Source: an uncultured Leptolyngbya sp.
GTDB lineage: Bacteria > Cyanobacteriota > Cyanobacteriia > Phormidesmidales > Phormidesmidaceae
Assembly: GCA_937899365.1 (NCBI GenBank)
Contig: CALBPH010000575.1
Coordinates: 1 to 11,753 of the forward strand
Reading direction: 5' to 3'
DNA length: 11,753 nt
The notes under the pieces were generated by a model. It was given only the letters and a program-made list of their open reading frames with translations. It had not been told where the DNA came from and did no database searches. Within the stretch, counting starts at the first letter, position 1. Every line of letters begins with the position of its first letter. Below are positions 6,155 to 11,753 of this stretch, in pieces. A program made the position numbers and the translations under genes.

Positions 6155-6994
6155 TTATAGAGCCAACTTGCGGGTGTTGGGGGCGAGCATGGCTAACAGA
6201 AAAATCACCAGTTGAACGGTGACAATACTGGGACCCGACGGTAAATCGAAAAAGGCGGAGACCATCATGCCAATGGCGGCTCCTAACGCACCTAACCCTG
6301 CCGAAATTAGGATGTACTGAACAAAAGTATTGCTGAGAAGACGGGCAGCACAGGCAGGAATCACCACAAACGCGCTAATCAATAGAACGCCGATGGCCTT
6401 AATGGAAATACCCACCACCAGGGATAACAACACAATAAACGCCGTACGTTGGGCAGACACAGACACACCACGAGCAATCGCCATGGGTTCATGGAGCGTC
6501 AGGAGAATTTGAGATCGCAACGTTAGCCCTATAAATATGGCACATACTACCAGCAGCACTCCACTAAAAATTAAGTCTGTGGTTTGCATAGCCAGGATAT
6601 CACCAAATAACAGATGGGTGATACCGCCCTTATAGTCATCACGAAAACTTAGCAAGATAATGCCAATGGCCAAGGACGATGAATAGACAATATTTAGCAG
6701 CGCATCGGTCCAGAGACGGGTACGTTCTAGAAAATAAGTCACACCCAATGCAAACAGAACCGCAAAGGGCAACAACACCAGGCCAGGATCCAGCCCTAGC
6801 AAAAATCCAATACTAATACCCAACAGAGCTGAGTGCCCCAAGGTATCGCTAAAGAAAGACAGCTGTCGGAGAATGGTAAAGCTACCCATTAAGCCACCCA
6901 TAAATCCGGTGAGAACACTGCCCATCAATGCCCGATGCATAAAGGGCAGTTGAAACAATTCAATCACACGGACAAATTCAGACTGGATGGTCAT
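6155..6994 (-). CDS. znuB: Zinc ABC transporter permease
   Basis: This is the membrane component of the zinc importer, from the ABC-3 permease family shared with manganese and iron importers. From the ATG at 6994 it has 279 residues, normal for ZnuB. It starts MTIQSEFVRVIELFQLPFMH and then runs through several hydrophobic segments with the ABC-3 signature SDTLGHSALLG at 49-59. The C-terminal half (GVSVSAQRTAFIV, then AFVVIPACAARLL) matches the family. The frame stays open far upstream, inside znuC, but that part is not family-like and overlaps znuC in a different frame; the ATG at 6994 leaves a 19-base gap after the znuC stop. The ATG at 7051 would add a short hydrophobic stretch and is less likely. 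There is no clear ribosome site, so coupling to znuC is possible. Zinc specificity is inferred from ZnuA and Zur. Confidence 0.9.
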   Translation of the reverse strand: MTIQSEFVRVIELFQLPFMHRALMGSVLTGFMGGLMGSFTILRQLSFFSDTLGHSALLGISIGFLLGLDPGLVLLPFAVLFALGVTYFLERTRLWTDALLNIVYSSSLAIGIILLSFRDDYKGGITHLLFGDILAMQTTDLIFSGVLLVVCAIFIGLTLRSQILLTLHEPMAIARGVSVSAQRTAFIVLLSLVVGISIKAIGVLLISAFVVIPACAARLLSNTFVQYILISAGLGALGAAIGMMVSAFFDLPSGPSIVTVQLVIFLLAMLAPNTRKLAL

Positions 6995-7013
6995 GGTAGA
7001 AAAATTAGCCAAA

Positions 7014-7778
7014 CTAGCAAGAATGGCGATAGCGAACAAATTCAGGGCCATAGGCCAGGGATAGATTCTCTGGAGTGAGAGAATGGTCTGGAGTTCCCTG
7101 GCAGAGAAGGGTGCGGTTGATACAGAGAACGCGATCGCAACTGCGACGCACCATATCCAAATCATGGGAAACTTGCAAAATAGCCCAGTCCTGTTCTTTC
7201 TTAAGCTGGTGCAGCAACCGGTAAAATTCCGATTCATTACGCACATCTAATCCCGCAGGAGCCTCATCAAGAATCAGCAGACGGCGAGGACGCACTAAAC
7301 AGTAGGCTAGCAATACGCGCTTTAGCTCTCCTCCCGACAACGCACTCACAAGCTTATGGCTCAAATGCCAGGCATCCACCTGGGTCAATGCCTGCTGCAC
7401 TGCGTGGCGGCGTGTCCGTCCACCTGTCCAGGGTAACTGTAGTCCCAAACGATCCCACCCCAATCCCACAAACTCACTAACGGTAATGGGAATGCGACGA
7501 TCAAACAGAAAATTTTGGGGTAGGTAGGCAATCTGTTGTCTTACCGCAGCAGGCAATTTTCCTTTGGGAGAGAGCGGCTGTCCTAGGACAAACACCTCTC
7601 CTGAACGACGGGGCAAAATGCCCAAGATGGTCTGGATCAGGGTACTTTTGCCGGCTCCGTTGGGACCGACGATGGCCGTATCCATGCCAGCTGGTACCGT
7701 AAACGATACATTCTGAACAGCGGCATGGGTTTCTCGGTACACCGTTAATCCTTTAACGACTAAGACTGGATCGCTCAA
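7014..7778 (-). CDS. znuC: Zinc ABC transporter ATP-binding protein
   Basis: This is the ATPase that powers the ZnuB permease on the cytoplasmic face. The 254 residues contain every ABC motif: Walker A GPNGAGKST (38-46), Q-loop Gln88 in YLPQN, signature LSGGE (147-151), Walker B LLILDEA (167-173), D-loop AGLD (175-178) and switch His205 in SHD. The start is TTG at 7778, an uncommon codon, but AGGAGA (7790-7785 on the minus strand) stands seven to eight bases before it, a strong ribosome site that decides the start. It follows znuA by 35 bases. No ATG near the N-terminus would keep the conserved first strand, so annotation tools may miss or shorten the gene. Confidence 0.93.
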   Translation of the reverse strand: MSDPVLVVKGLTVYRETHAAVQNVSFTVPAGMDTAIVGPNGAGKSTLIQTILGILPRRSGEVFVLGQPLSPKGKLPAAVRQQIAYLPQNFLFDRRIPITVSEFVGLGWDRLGLQLPWTGGRTRRHAVQQALTQVDAWHLSHKLVSALSGGELKRVLLAYCLVRPRRLLILDEAPAGLDVRNESEFYRLLHQLKKEQDWAILQVSHDLDMVRRSCDRVLCINRTLLCQGTPDHSLTPENLSLAYGPEFVRYRHSC

Positions 7779-7813
7779 CTATTTTCTCCTGGCCCCATCA
7801 ATCATCCTCCATA

Positions 7814-9031
7814 CTAAAGCCACCCCTTGATGACGGCCACTGGTTGAGGTGCCCAGAACGGATACCAGGATTGAGTCGATGCCCCAAAGCTATTAGCCAG
7901 ATTCTCCGCATTCTGACGCATGGTGGTCAGGTAGTAGTCTGGCTGTATAGCCTCTGCAGGACCTACTTCGAGGGGGTCAAACTCACTTACCCCAATGGAG
8001 AGATCCTGTGCGATCGACTTAAAAGAAGAGTCTCCAGCCTGGGGTTCGGTCATGATAGTTTTTAGACCTTCCGCCTGTACTGTATCCACCACACGTTTGA
8101 CATCGTCTGGAGATGGATTCTCTTCGGGCAGACCTACTAGAACCTCAGCTTCCAGTCCATAGCTGCTGGCAAAGTAGGCGGCGAAATCATGGAATACCAC
8201 AAATGTTTGCCCAGCAAAGGGGGACAACATTTCTGCAATATCAGCATCCAATGCTTGCAGTTCGCTAATAAATGCATCCGCATTGGCAGTATATTCAACC
8301 TCTCCTTCTGGATCAGCGGCAATTAAACCATCGCGAATATTTTCGACCTGCTCGATGGCTCGCTTGGGGTCCAGCCAGACGTGGGGGTCAAACTCACCAT
8401 GGGCATGGCCATGGTCGTCTGCACGGGCTTCTTCCCCATGGTCGTCATGGCCCTCTTCGCCATGGTCATCATGACCGGCTTCAGCGTGATCGTCGTGGCC
8501 TTCTTCGCCATGGTCGTCATGGGCCTTTTCTTCGGCGTGGTCGTCGTGGCCCTCTTCGCCATGGTCATCATGACCGGCTTCAGCGTGATCGTCGTGACCG
8601 GCTTCTTCACCACCGGCAAACGCAGCAATCTCCTCACTGGAGTCGATCGTGACCAGATCGGAATTTTCCGCATTCTCGATCATGTCATCTAAAAAAAACT
8701 CCATTTCCAAACCGTTTTTGACCAATACGTCTGCATTGGCAACTGCCTGAATATCACTCGGTTTAGCCTGGAAGTCATGGGGACCTACATTAGTGGGTAG
8801 CAGCTGTACCACCTCTGCGCGATCGCCCGCCACCGCCGTAGTGAATTGGGTCATCGGTAAAAACGTTGTTACCACCTGCAATGCGTCTTCAGGGGCAGCC
8901 GCCGTTTCTGAAGACGTGTCAGCATCACTAGTAGCTGTAGGAGCGGTTGTACAGCCACCCAGGGTGATAATTGCACCCAGCGCCATTATTGATAACTGTT
9001 GTACATGTCGCTGAAAACTCAGTCTAGACAT
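7814..9031 (-). CDS. znuA: Zinc-binding substrate-binding lipoprotein with His/Asp-rich loop
   Basis: This is a cluster A-I metal-binding protein that captures zinc outside the plasma membrane and hands it to ZnuB. Numbered from the ATG at 9031 (405 residues), a lipoprotein signal ends in LGGC with Cys27. Expected zinc ligands are His85 in GPHDF, His217 in DPHVWLDP, His281 in VFHDF and Asp352 in EFDPL, the same pattern as Synechocystis ZnuA. Between the first two lies a charged loop (146-211) with 17 histidines, built from repeated units such as GHDDHGEE and GHDDHAEA. This loop is long for the family and probably senses or collects zinc. A GTG three bases upstream is also a possible start, but AGAGGG lies seven bases before the ATG and only four before the GTG, so the ATG is preferred. 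The hemB stop is 41 bases upstream. The loop contains a long exact DNA repeat. Confidence 0.93.
   Translation of the reverse strand: MSRLSFQRHVQQLSIMALGAIITLGGCTTAPTATSDADTSSETAAAPEDALQVVTTFLPMTQFTTAVAGDRAEVVQLLPTNVGPHDFQAKPSDIQAVANADVLVKNGLEMEFFLDDMIENAENSDLVTIDSSEEIAAFAGGEEAGHDDHAEAGHDDHGEEGHDDHAEEKAHDDHGEEGHDDHAEAGHDDHGEEGHDDHGEEARADDHGHAHGEFDPHVWLDPKRAIEQVENIRDGLIAADPEGEVEYTANADAFISELQALDADIAEMLSPFAGQTFVVFHDFAAYFASSYGLEAEVLVGLPEENPSPDDVKRVVDTVQAEGLKTIMTEPQAGDSSFKSIAQDLSIGVSEFDPLEVGPAEAIQPDYYLTTMRQNAENLANSFGASTQSWYPFWAPQPVAVIKGWL
8448..8596. repeat. 50-bp exact direct repeat inside znuA
   Basis: Positions 8448-8497 and 8547-8596 are identical over 50 bases, with a period of 99 bases (33 codons), in the His/Asp-rich loop of znuA. 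Shorter imperfect 24-base units with the same coding sense surround them. Identity extending across silent positions points to a recent duplication rather than protein-level selection alone. The array keeps the reading frame, so copy changes would only lengthen or shorten the loop. Confidence 0.85.
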
Positions 9032-9072
9032 CACTATTCCCTCTGCAAAACTACATTAATTGTGCTGCCTTG

Positions 9073-10143
9073 CTATGGGCGTAAAGCTAGGGCAGCATCT
9101 TTGGCAAAATAGGTCAAAATCAAGTCGGCTCCCGCCCGTTTCATACTGGTCAGGGTTTCTAGCATGACGGCTTTTTCATCAATCCAGCCCTGCTGCGCTG
9201 CTGCTTTGACCATGGCATATTCACCACTAACGTTGTAGGCAGCAACGGGTAGATTCGTGTGTTGTTTAATGCGGCAAATCACATCTAAATAAGCCAGAGC
9301 TGGTTTCACCATGACGATGTCCGCCCCTTCTTTAATATCAAGTTCGACCTCTTTTATGGCTTCCCTAGCATTGGCCGCATCCATCTGATACGTCTTTTTA
9401 TCGCCAAACTTAGGGGCAGAATCCAGGGCATCGCGAAATGGACCGTAATAGGCTGATGCATATTTAGCGGAATAGGCAAGAATGCCGACATTAATCCAGC
9501 CTTCTGCATCCAAGGCCTGACGAATCTCCCGAACACGGCCATCCATCATATCTGATGGGGCCACAAAATCAGCCCCTGCCTCAGCCTGCACTAGGGCCTG
9601 CTTGGCAAGAACAGCAGCAGTTTCATCGTTGAGAATTTGACCATTTTGGACAATACCGTCATGGCCCTCGCTGCTGTAAGGGTCTAGCGCCACATCGGTA
9701 ATCACTAGCAGATCCGGCAGCGCTTGCTTCAGGGCACGCACTGCCCGAGGAATTAAACCCTCTGGATTGTAGCTTTCAGTACCAGCATTGTCTTTGAGAT
9801 GATGGGAAATTAACGGAAACAGAGCAATGGCTCCAATACCTAACTCCCACACAGCTTTTGCTTCTTCTAGCAACAGGTCTAGGGAATAGCGAAAACAGTT
9901 GGGCATCGACGGTACTGCCTCTTTCTGTCCTTCACCTTCCATGACAAACAGGGGATAAATCAGATCAGCAGCAGTCAGCACCGTTTCTCGCACCATCCGG
10001 CGCAATGTACCGGTGCGGCGCAGACGCCGAGGACGATGCACTTGGCCACCACCAGCGGGTGCAGAGGGTGCCACTGTCGCTTCAGCAGCATCTGTGGTGG
10101 CCTGGAGAGGCACTGACGTGGATGGCGTAAATGTGGATGACAT
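9073..10143 (-). CDS. hemB: Delta-aminolevulinic acid dehydratase (porphobilinogen synthase), non-cysteine metal site
   Basis: HemB joins two 5-aminolevulinate molecules into porphobilinogen for heme, chlorophyll and bilin synthesis. From the ATG at 10143 there are 356 residues: about 35 residues of Ser/Thr/Ala/Pro-rich leader, then the family domain from HRPRRLRR. The Schiff-base lysines are Lys227 in YSAKYAS and Lys280 in VMVKPALAYLD. The metal loop reads TDVALDPYSSEGHDG (149-163). The three zinc-binding Cys positions of animal and yeast enzymes are Ala152, Asp154 and Asp162, so this is the magnesium-type, zinc-independent form. That fits a role under zinc starvation. A frame opening at 10176 would begin MIIIIIAGFHP, but it lies across the Zur operator and promoter -10, so the ATG at 10143 is chosen. 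It is first in the operon, ahead of znuA. Whether a second hemB exists elsewhere is unknown. Confidence 0.92.
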   Translation of the reverse strand: MSSTFTPSTSVPLQATTDAAEATVAPSAPAGGGQVHRPRRLRRTGTLRRMVRETVLTAADLIYPLFVMEGEGQKEAVPSMPNCFRYSLDLLLEEAKAVWELGIGAIALFPLISHHLKDNAGTESYNPEGLIPRAVRALKQALPDLLVITDVALDPYSSEGHDGIVQNGQILNDETAAVLAKQALVQAEAGADFVAPSDMMDGRVREIRQALDAEGWINVGILAYSAKYASAYYGPFRDALDSAPKFGDKKTYQMDAANAREAIKEVELDIKEGADIVMVKPALAYLDVICRIKQHTNLPVAAYNVSGEYAMVKAAAQQGWIDEKAVMLETLTSMKRAGADLILTYFAKDAALALRP

Positions 10144-10159
10144 AGGATGAAAACCCGCT

Positions 10160-10176
10160 ATGATAATGATTATCAT
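10160..10176. promoter_or_regulatory. Zur box between hemB and zur
   Basis: TGATAATGATTATCA (10161-10175) is a perfect 7-1-7 palindrome, and one more A/T pair extends it to 8-1-8. It matches the Zur/Fur-type operator form known in cyanobacteria. It lies in the 91-base gap between divergent hemB and zur and covers the predicted hemB -10 box, so bound Zn-Zur would block RNA polymerase. It may also control zur itself. I found no second complete box before znuA, the COG0523 gene or folE. Confidence 0.85.
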
Positions 10177-10196
10177 TCCTAAGCATTTTACATCAA
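10169..10196 (-). promoter_or_regulatory. Predicted hemB-znuACB promoter
   Basis: On the minus strand, TTGATG (10196-10191) and GATAAT (10174-10169) are separated by 16 bases, a reasonable sigma-70-type -35/-10 pair. The -10 lies within the Zur palindrome. Transcription would begin near 10160 and reach the hemB ATG at 10143 after a very short leader. Predicted from sequence only. Confidence 0.55.
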
Positions 10197-10212
10197 TTTT
10201 TCAAAATTGATG
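10191..10212. repeat. Inverted repeat, 10-2-10, upstream of zur
   Basis: CATCAATTTT (10191-10200) and AAAATTGATG (10203-10212) are exact reverse complements with a 2-base centre. The sequence is unlike the Zur box, overlaps the predicted hemB -35 and lies 22 bases before the zur start. A 2-base loop is poor for an RNA hairpin but good for a dimeric DNA-binding protein, so a second operator is the favoured reading. Confidence 0.6.
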
Positions 10213-10234
10213 CGATTGTAATCCTTAAAAATCC

Positions 10235-10624
10235 ATGACTCAGGTTCACTGTACTCGGGCTCAAACGGCGGTACTCCAGGTGCTGCAACAGCAGCATGAG
10301 CCAATTTCGGCCCAGGAACTGCATAAGCTGATCAAGCAACATCAGCGAATTGGTTTAGCAACGGTATACCGAGCCCTCGATGTACTAAAGCGGATGGGCA
10401 AGGTGCAGCATCGGGTAACCCTAACGGGTGAGAAACTCTACAATGCAGTGGAACAGGACCGTCACTACATGACCTGTTTGGACTGTGGGCAATCGTTTCC
10501 TATGAATACTTGCCCTTTGAAGGGTCTGGAGCTTTCCCTTCAGCACACCAGCTCATTCACCATCTACTATCACACCCTGGAATTTTTTGGCCTCTGCGAA
10601 CCTTGCTCAGCTCAAGGTGGGTGA
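10235..10624 (+). CDS. zur: Zinc uptake regulator, Fur family
   Basis: The 129-residue protein is a Fur-family repressor. The winged-helix part ends with the recognition segment RIGLATVYRALDVLK (38-52). The dimerisation part carries HYMTCLDCG with His77, Cys81 and Cys84, then Cys93, His113 in YYHTLEFFGLC, and Cys121 and Cys124. The two CxxC pairs should hold the structural zinc; His77, Cys93, His113 and nearby acids are candidates for the sensing site. Context decides Zur rather than Fur or PerR: it diverges from a zinc-uptake operon with a Zur-type palindrome between them. With zinc bound it should repress that operon, and perhaps itself. No ribosome site is evident before the ATG, and the leader may be very short. 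Confidence 0.92.
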   Translation: MTQVHCTRAQTAVLQVLQQQHEPISAQELHKLIKQHQRIGLATVYRALDVLKRMGKVQHRVTLTGEKLYNAVEQDRHYMTCLDCGQSFPMNTCPLKGLELSLQHTSSFTIYYHTLEFFGLCEPCSAQGG

Positions 10625-10645
10625 GGTTCTGCTGAATGGGAACGG

Positions 10646-11041
10646 ATGAAGGGGCTGCCTAGCTCAGCGATGGATTATATTGCTCCCCCATTAGTGATTG
10701 AAATAGTATCAACAAACTGGCGTTTTGTTTATTTGTCTAAGCAGGCTGTGTATGAGGCTATTTGTGTTGTACAATTTTGGATTGTTGACTATGCGGCGTT
10801 AGGGGGGATGCGATGTATCGGTCATCCGAAGCAACCTATGCTGTCGATTTACACGATGGGCCCCGAGACAGGTGAATTTAGGATGCCACAACAATTTCGT
10901 GGGGAGAACTCAATTAAATCTGCTGCTATACCTGAACTTGCAGTAACGGCCAAAGTTTATGGAAAGAAGATTAAAGATATTGGTAACGGAACTGCATCAG
11001 GGACGCAACATCAACCCTTAAAGAGACGATTAGGCGTGTGA
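10646..11041 (+). pseudogene. Uma2 family (DUF820) putative nuclease, N-terminally truncated remnant
   Basis: Residues about 13-105 of this 131-codon frame match the C-terminal two thirds of cyanobacterial Uma2 proteins, a PD-(D/E)XK-like family present in many copies: APPLVIEIVSTNWR, then QFWIVDYAALGG, IGHPKQP, QQFRG and IPEL. The N-terminal part, about 70-80 residues that normally carry the first catalytic Asp, is absent, and zur ends only 21 bases before this frame. Several usually conserved positions are altered, for example ICV where LGI or LGV is usual. The last 25 residues are unlike the family. A truncated, inactive relic is the best explanation, and the ATG at 10646 is arbitrary. Confidence 0.7.
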
Positions 11042-11067
11042 GCCTAGCATCCTTCTGTATGCTTTTG

Positions 11068-11544
11068 TTATGAGGCAAGAACCCACGCCACATATCCTTC
11101 GTGGTAGTGTTCAAGACAGAAACCCTTTTCCAGATTCAGAATCCACATATCAAAATCTTGATCCGCCATAACTCCTGAATTTTCTGCCGCAAATTCTGCA
11201 GACATTTCCAATGTAGGCTTATTACCATCACCCCAGACAATAAATACCGTGTCAGATTTTTTCAAATTATGTGTAACAGTGGCTGAGATAATCTTGTTTC
11301 GTTCATTAACTGAACAATAGGCGACTTTCTGAGAGTTGGGAATATGCGCCCAATTTAATCCAGAAAAATTGGTTGGATAGGCAAGTAATGCTTCCAATAC
11401 TTTTTCGCACTTTACATGAATGCGGTATTTAACTTCGTGCTCATTGAGATATTGAATTAGTCCGTCAATACGGCTTAGGCAATCTGCAATCTGCAATTTA
11501 GCTTGCAACGCTTTCCTCTTCTTAATAAGTCTTTCACGATCCAT
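11068..11544 (-). CDS. Hypothetical protein, 158 residues
   Basis: I do not recognise the family. The N-terminus is basic and probably helical (MDRERLIKKRKALQAKLQIA). The middle and C-terminal parts are mixed alpha/beta in character, with VFIVWGDGNKPTLEM (100-114), DFDMWIL and the end segment EHYHEGYVAWVLAS. There is no signal peptide or membrane segment, so it is probably cytosolic. The compact size and the aromatic-rich YHEG ending recall small immunity-type proteins, but that is only an impression. The ATG has no ribosome binding site, and base composition is more AT-rich than the zinc genes. It is convergent with the Uma2 remnant. The open frame of this length with sensible composition makes a real gene likely. 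Confidence 0.6.
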   Translation of the reverse strand: MDRERLIKKRKALQAKLQIADCLSRIDGLIQYLNEHEVKYRIHVKCEKVLEALLAYPTNFSGLNWAHIPNSQKVAYCSVNERNKIISATVTHNLKKSDTVFIVWGDGNKPTLEMSAEFAAENSGVMADQDFDMWILNLEKGFCLEHYHEGYVAWVLAS

Positions 11545-11685
11545 TTTTTAATCATAACTACACGTTATTCAGACTTTTTCTGGATAATACCCATAGCCTC
11601 GCAGTTATCCAGACAGCTTTAAAGTCTCTTTACCCGTTCAAATAAACTATTGCGGCTATCCACCAACATTCATCTTCTGTGTAAC

Positions 11686-11706
11686 GTCTTAGTGGGGCAC
11701 TAAGAC
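11686..11706. repeat. Perfect 9-bp hairpin near the right edge
   Basis: GTCTTAGTG (11686-11694) and CACTAAGAC (11698-11706) are exact reverse complements around GGG. No T-run follows on either strand, so a terminator is unlikely. Such tight hairpins occur at the ends of IS200/IS605-type elements and small palindromic elements, but no transposase or element boundary is visible here. Confidence 0.6.
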
Positions 11707-11753
11707 TATTCTTGATTGATGGGGTCAATATCTATCGTTTTTGACAGTTAAAC

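Noticed and set aside
6995..7246. N-terminal extension of the znuB frame to 7246
   Set aside because: It overlaps znuC almost completely and has no family similarity; ZnuB homology begins after 6994.
8272..8692. Long plus-strand frames opposite znuA, one giving a very hydrophobic Val/Met/Phe-rich peptide
   Set aside because: They are the antisense reading of the His/Asp repeat, whose codons stay open in all frames. No family match or start signal.
10144..10176. Upstream hemB start giving MIIIIIAGFHP
   Set aside because: The codons lie in the Zur palindrome and in or just after the predicted -10, where no transcript would include them.

Overview
The window looks like cyanobacterial chromosome. 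At least six exact copies of the octamer GCGATCGC (the HIP1 element typical of cyanobacteria) occur, at 767, 3385, 4861, 5266, 7131 and 8819. The proteins (UPF0175/PIN module, Uma2 fragment, cyanobacterial-style PdxA, Zur with a divergent zinc island) fit the same source. The genus cannot be fixed from the sequence; a Leptolyngbya-like filamentous form is only a guess.

Left part (1-4184): a four-carbon acid sugar kinase (DUF1537) reading frame broken by an in-frame stop; a lipoprotein of the DsbA/thioredoxin-4 family; a UPF0175 antitoxin / DUF3368 PIN toxin pair; and pdxA of vitamin B6 synthesis. Two short related reading frames (472-618 and 2682-2801) sit in the gaps and are not explained by any family I know. 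The gap after pdxA holds two opposing intrinsic terminators.

Central part (4185-10624): a zinc-limitation locus. On the minus strand, in transcription order, come hemB (ALA dehydratase lacking the zinc cysteine triad), znuA (zinc-binding lipoprotein with a His/Asp-rich loop), znuC (ATPase), znuB (permease), a COG0523 GTPase with a His-rich segment, and folE (GTP cyclohydrolase I). A zur repressor gene diverges from hemB. Between hemB and zur lies a perfect Zur-type palindrome (TGATAATGATTATCA) that covers the predicted -10 of the hemB promoter. The logic inferred is: with zinc present, Zur shuts the operon; when zinc is scarce, the cell makes the high-affinity importer, a zinc-free heme enzyme, a putative zinc chaperone and an additional or dedicated FolE. 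A strong terminator follows folE.

Right part (10646-11753): a decayed Uma2-family nuclease fragment, an unrecognised 158-residue protein on the minus strand, and a perfect 9-bp hairpin near the edge. This part looks like accessory sequence. I found no tRNA, rRNA, CRISPR array or intact transposase gene.
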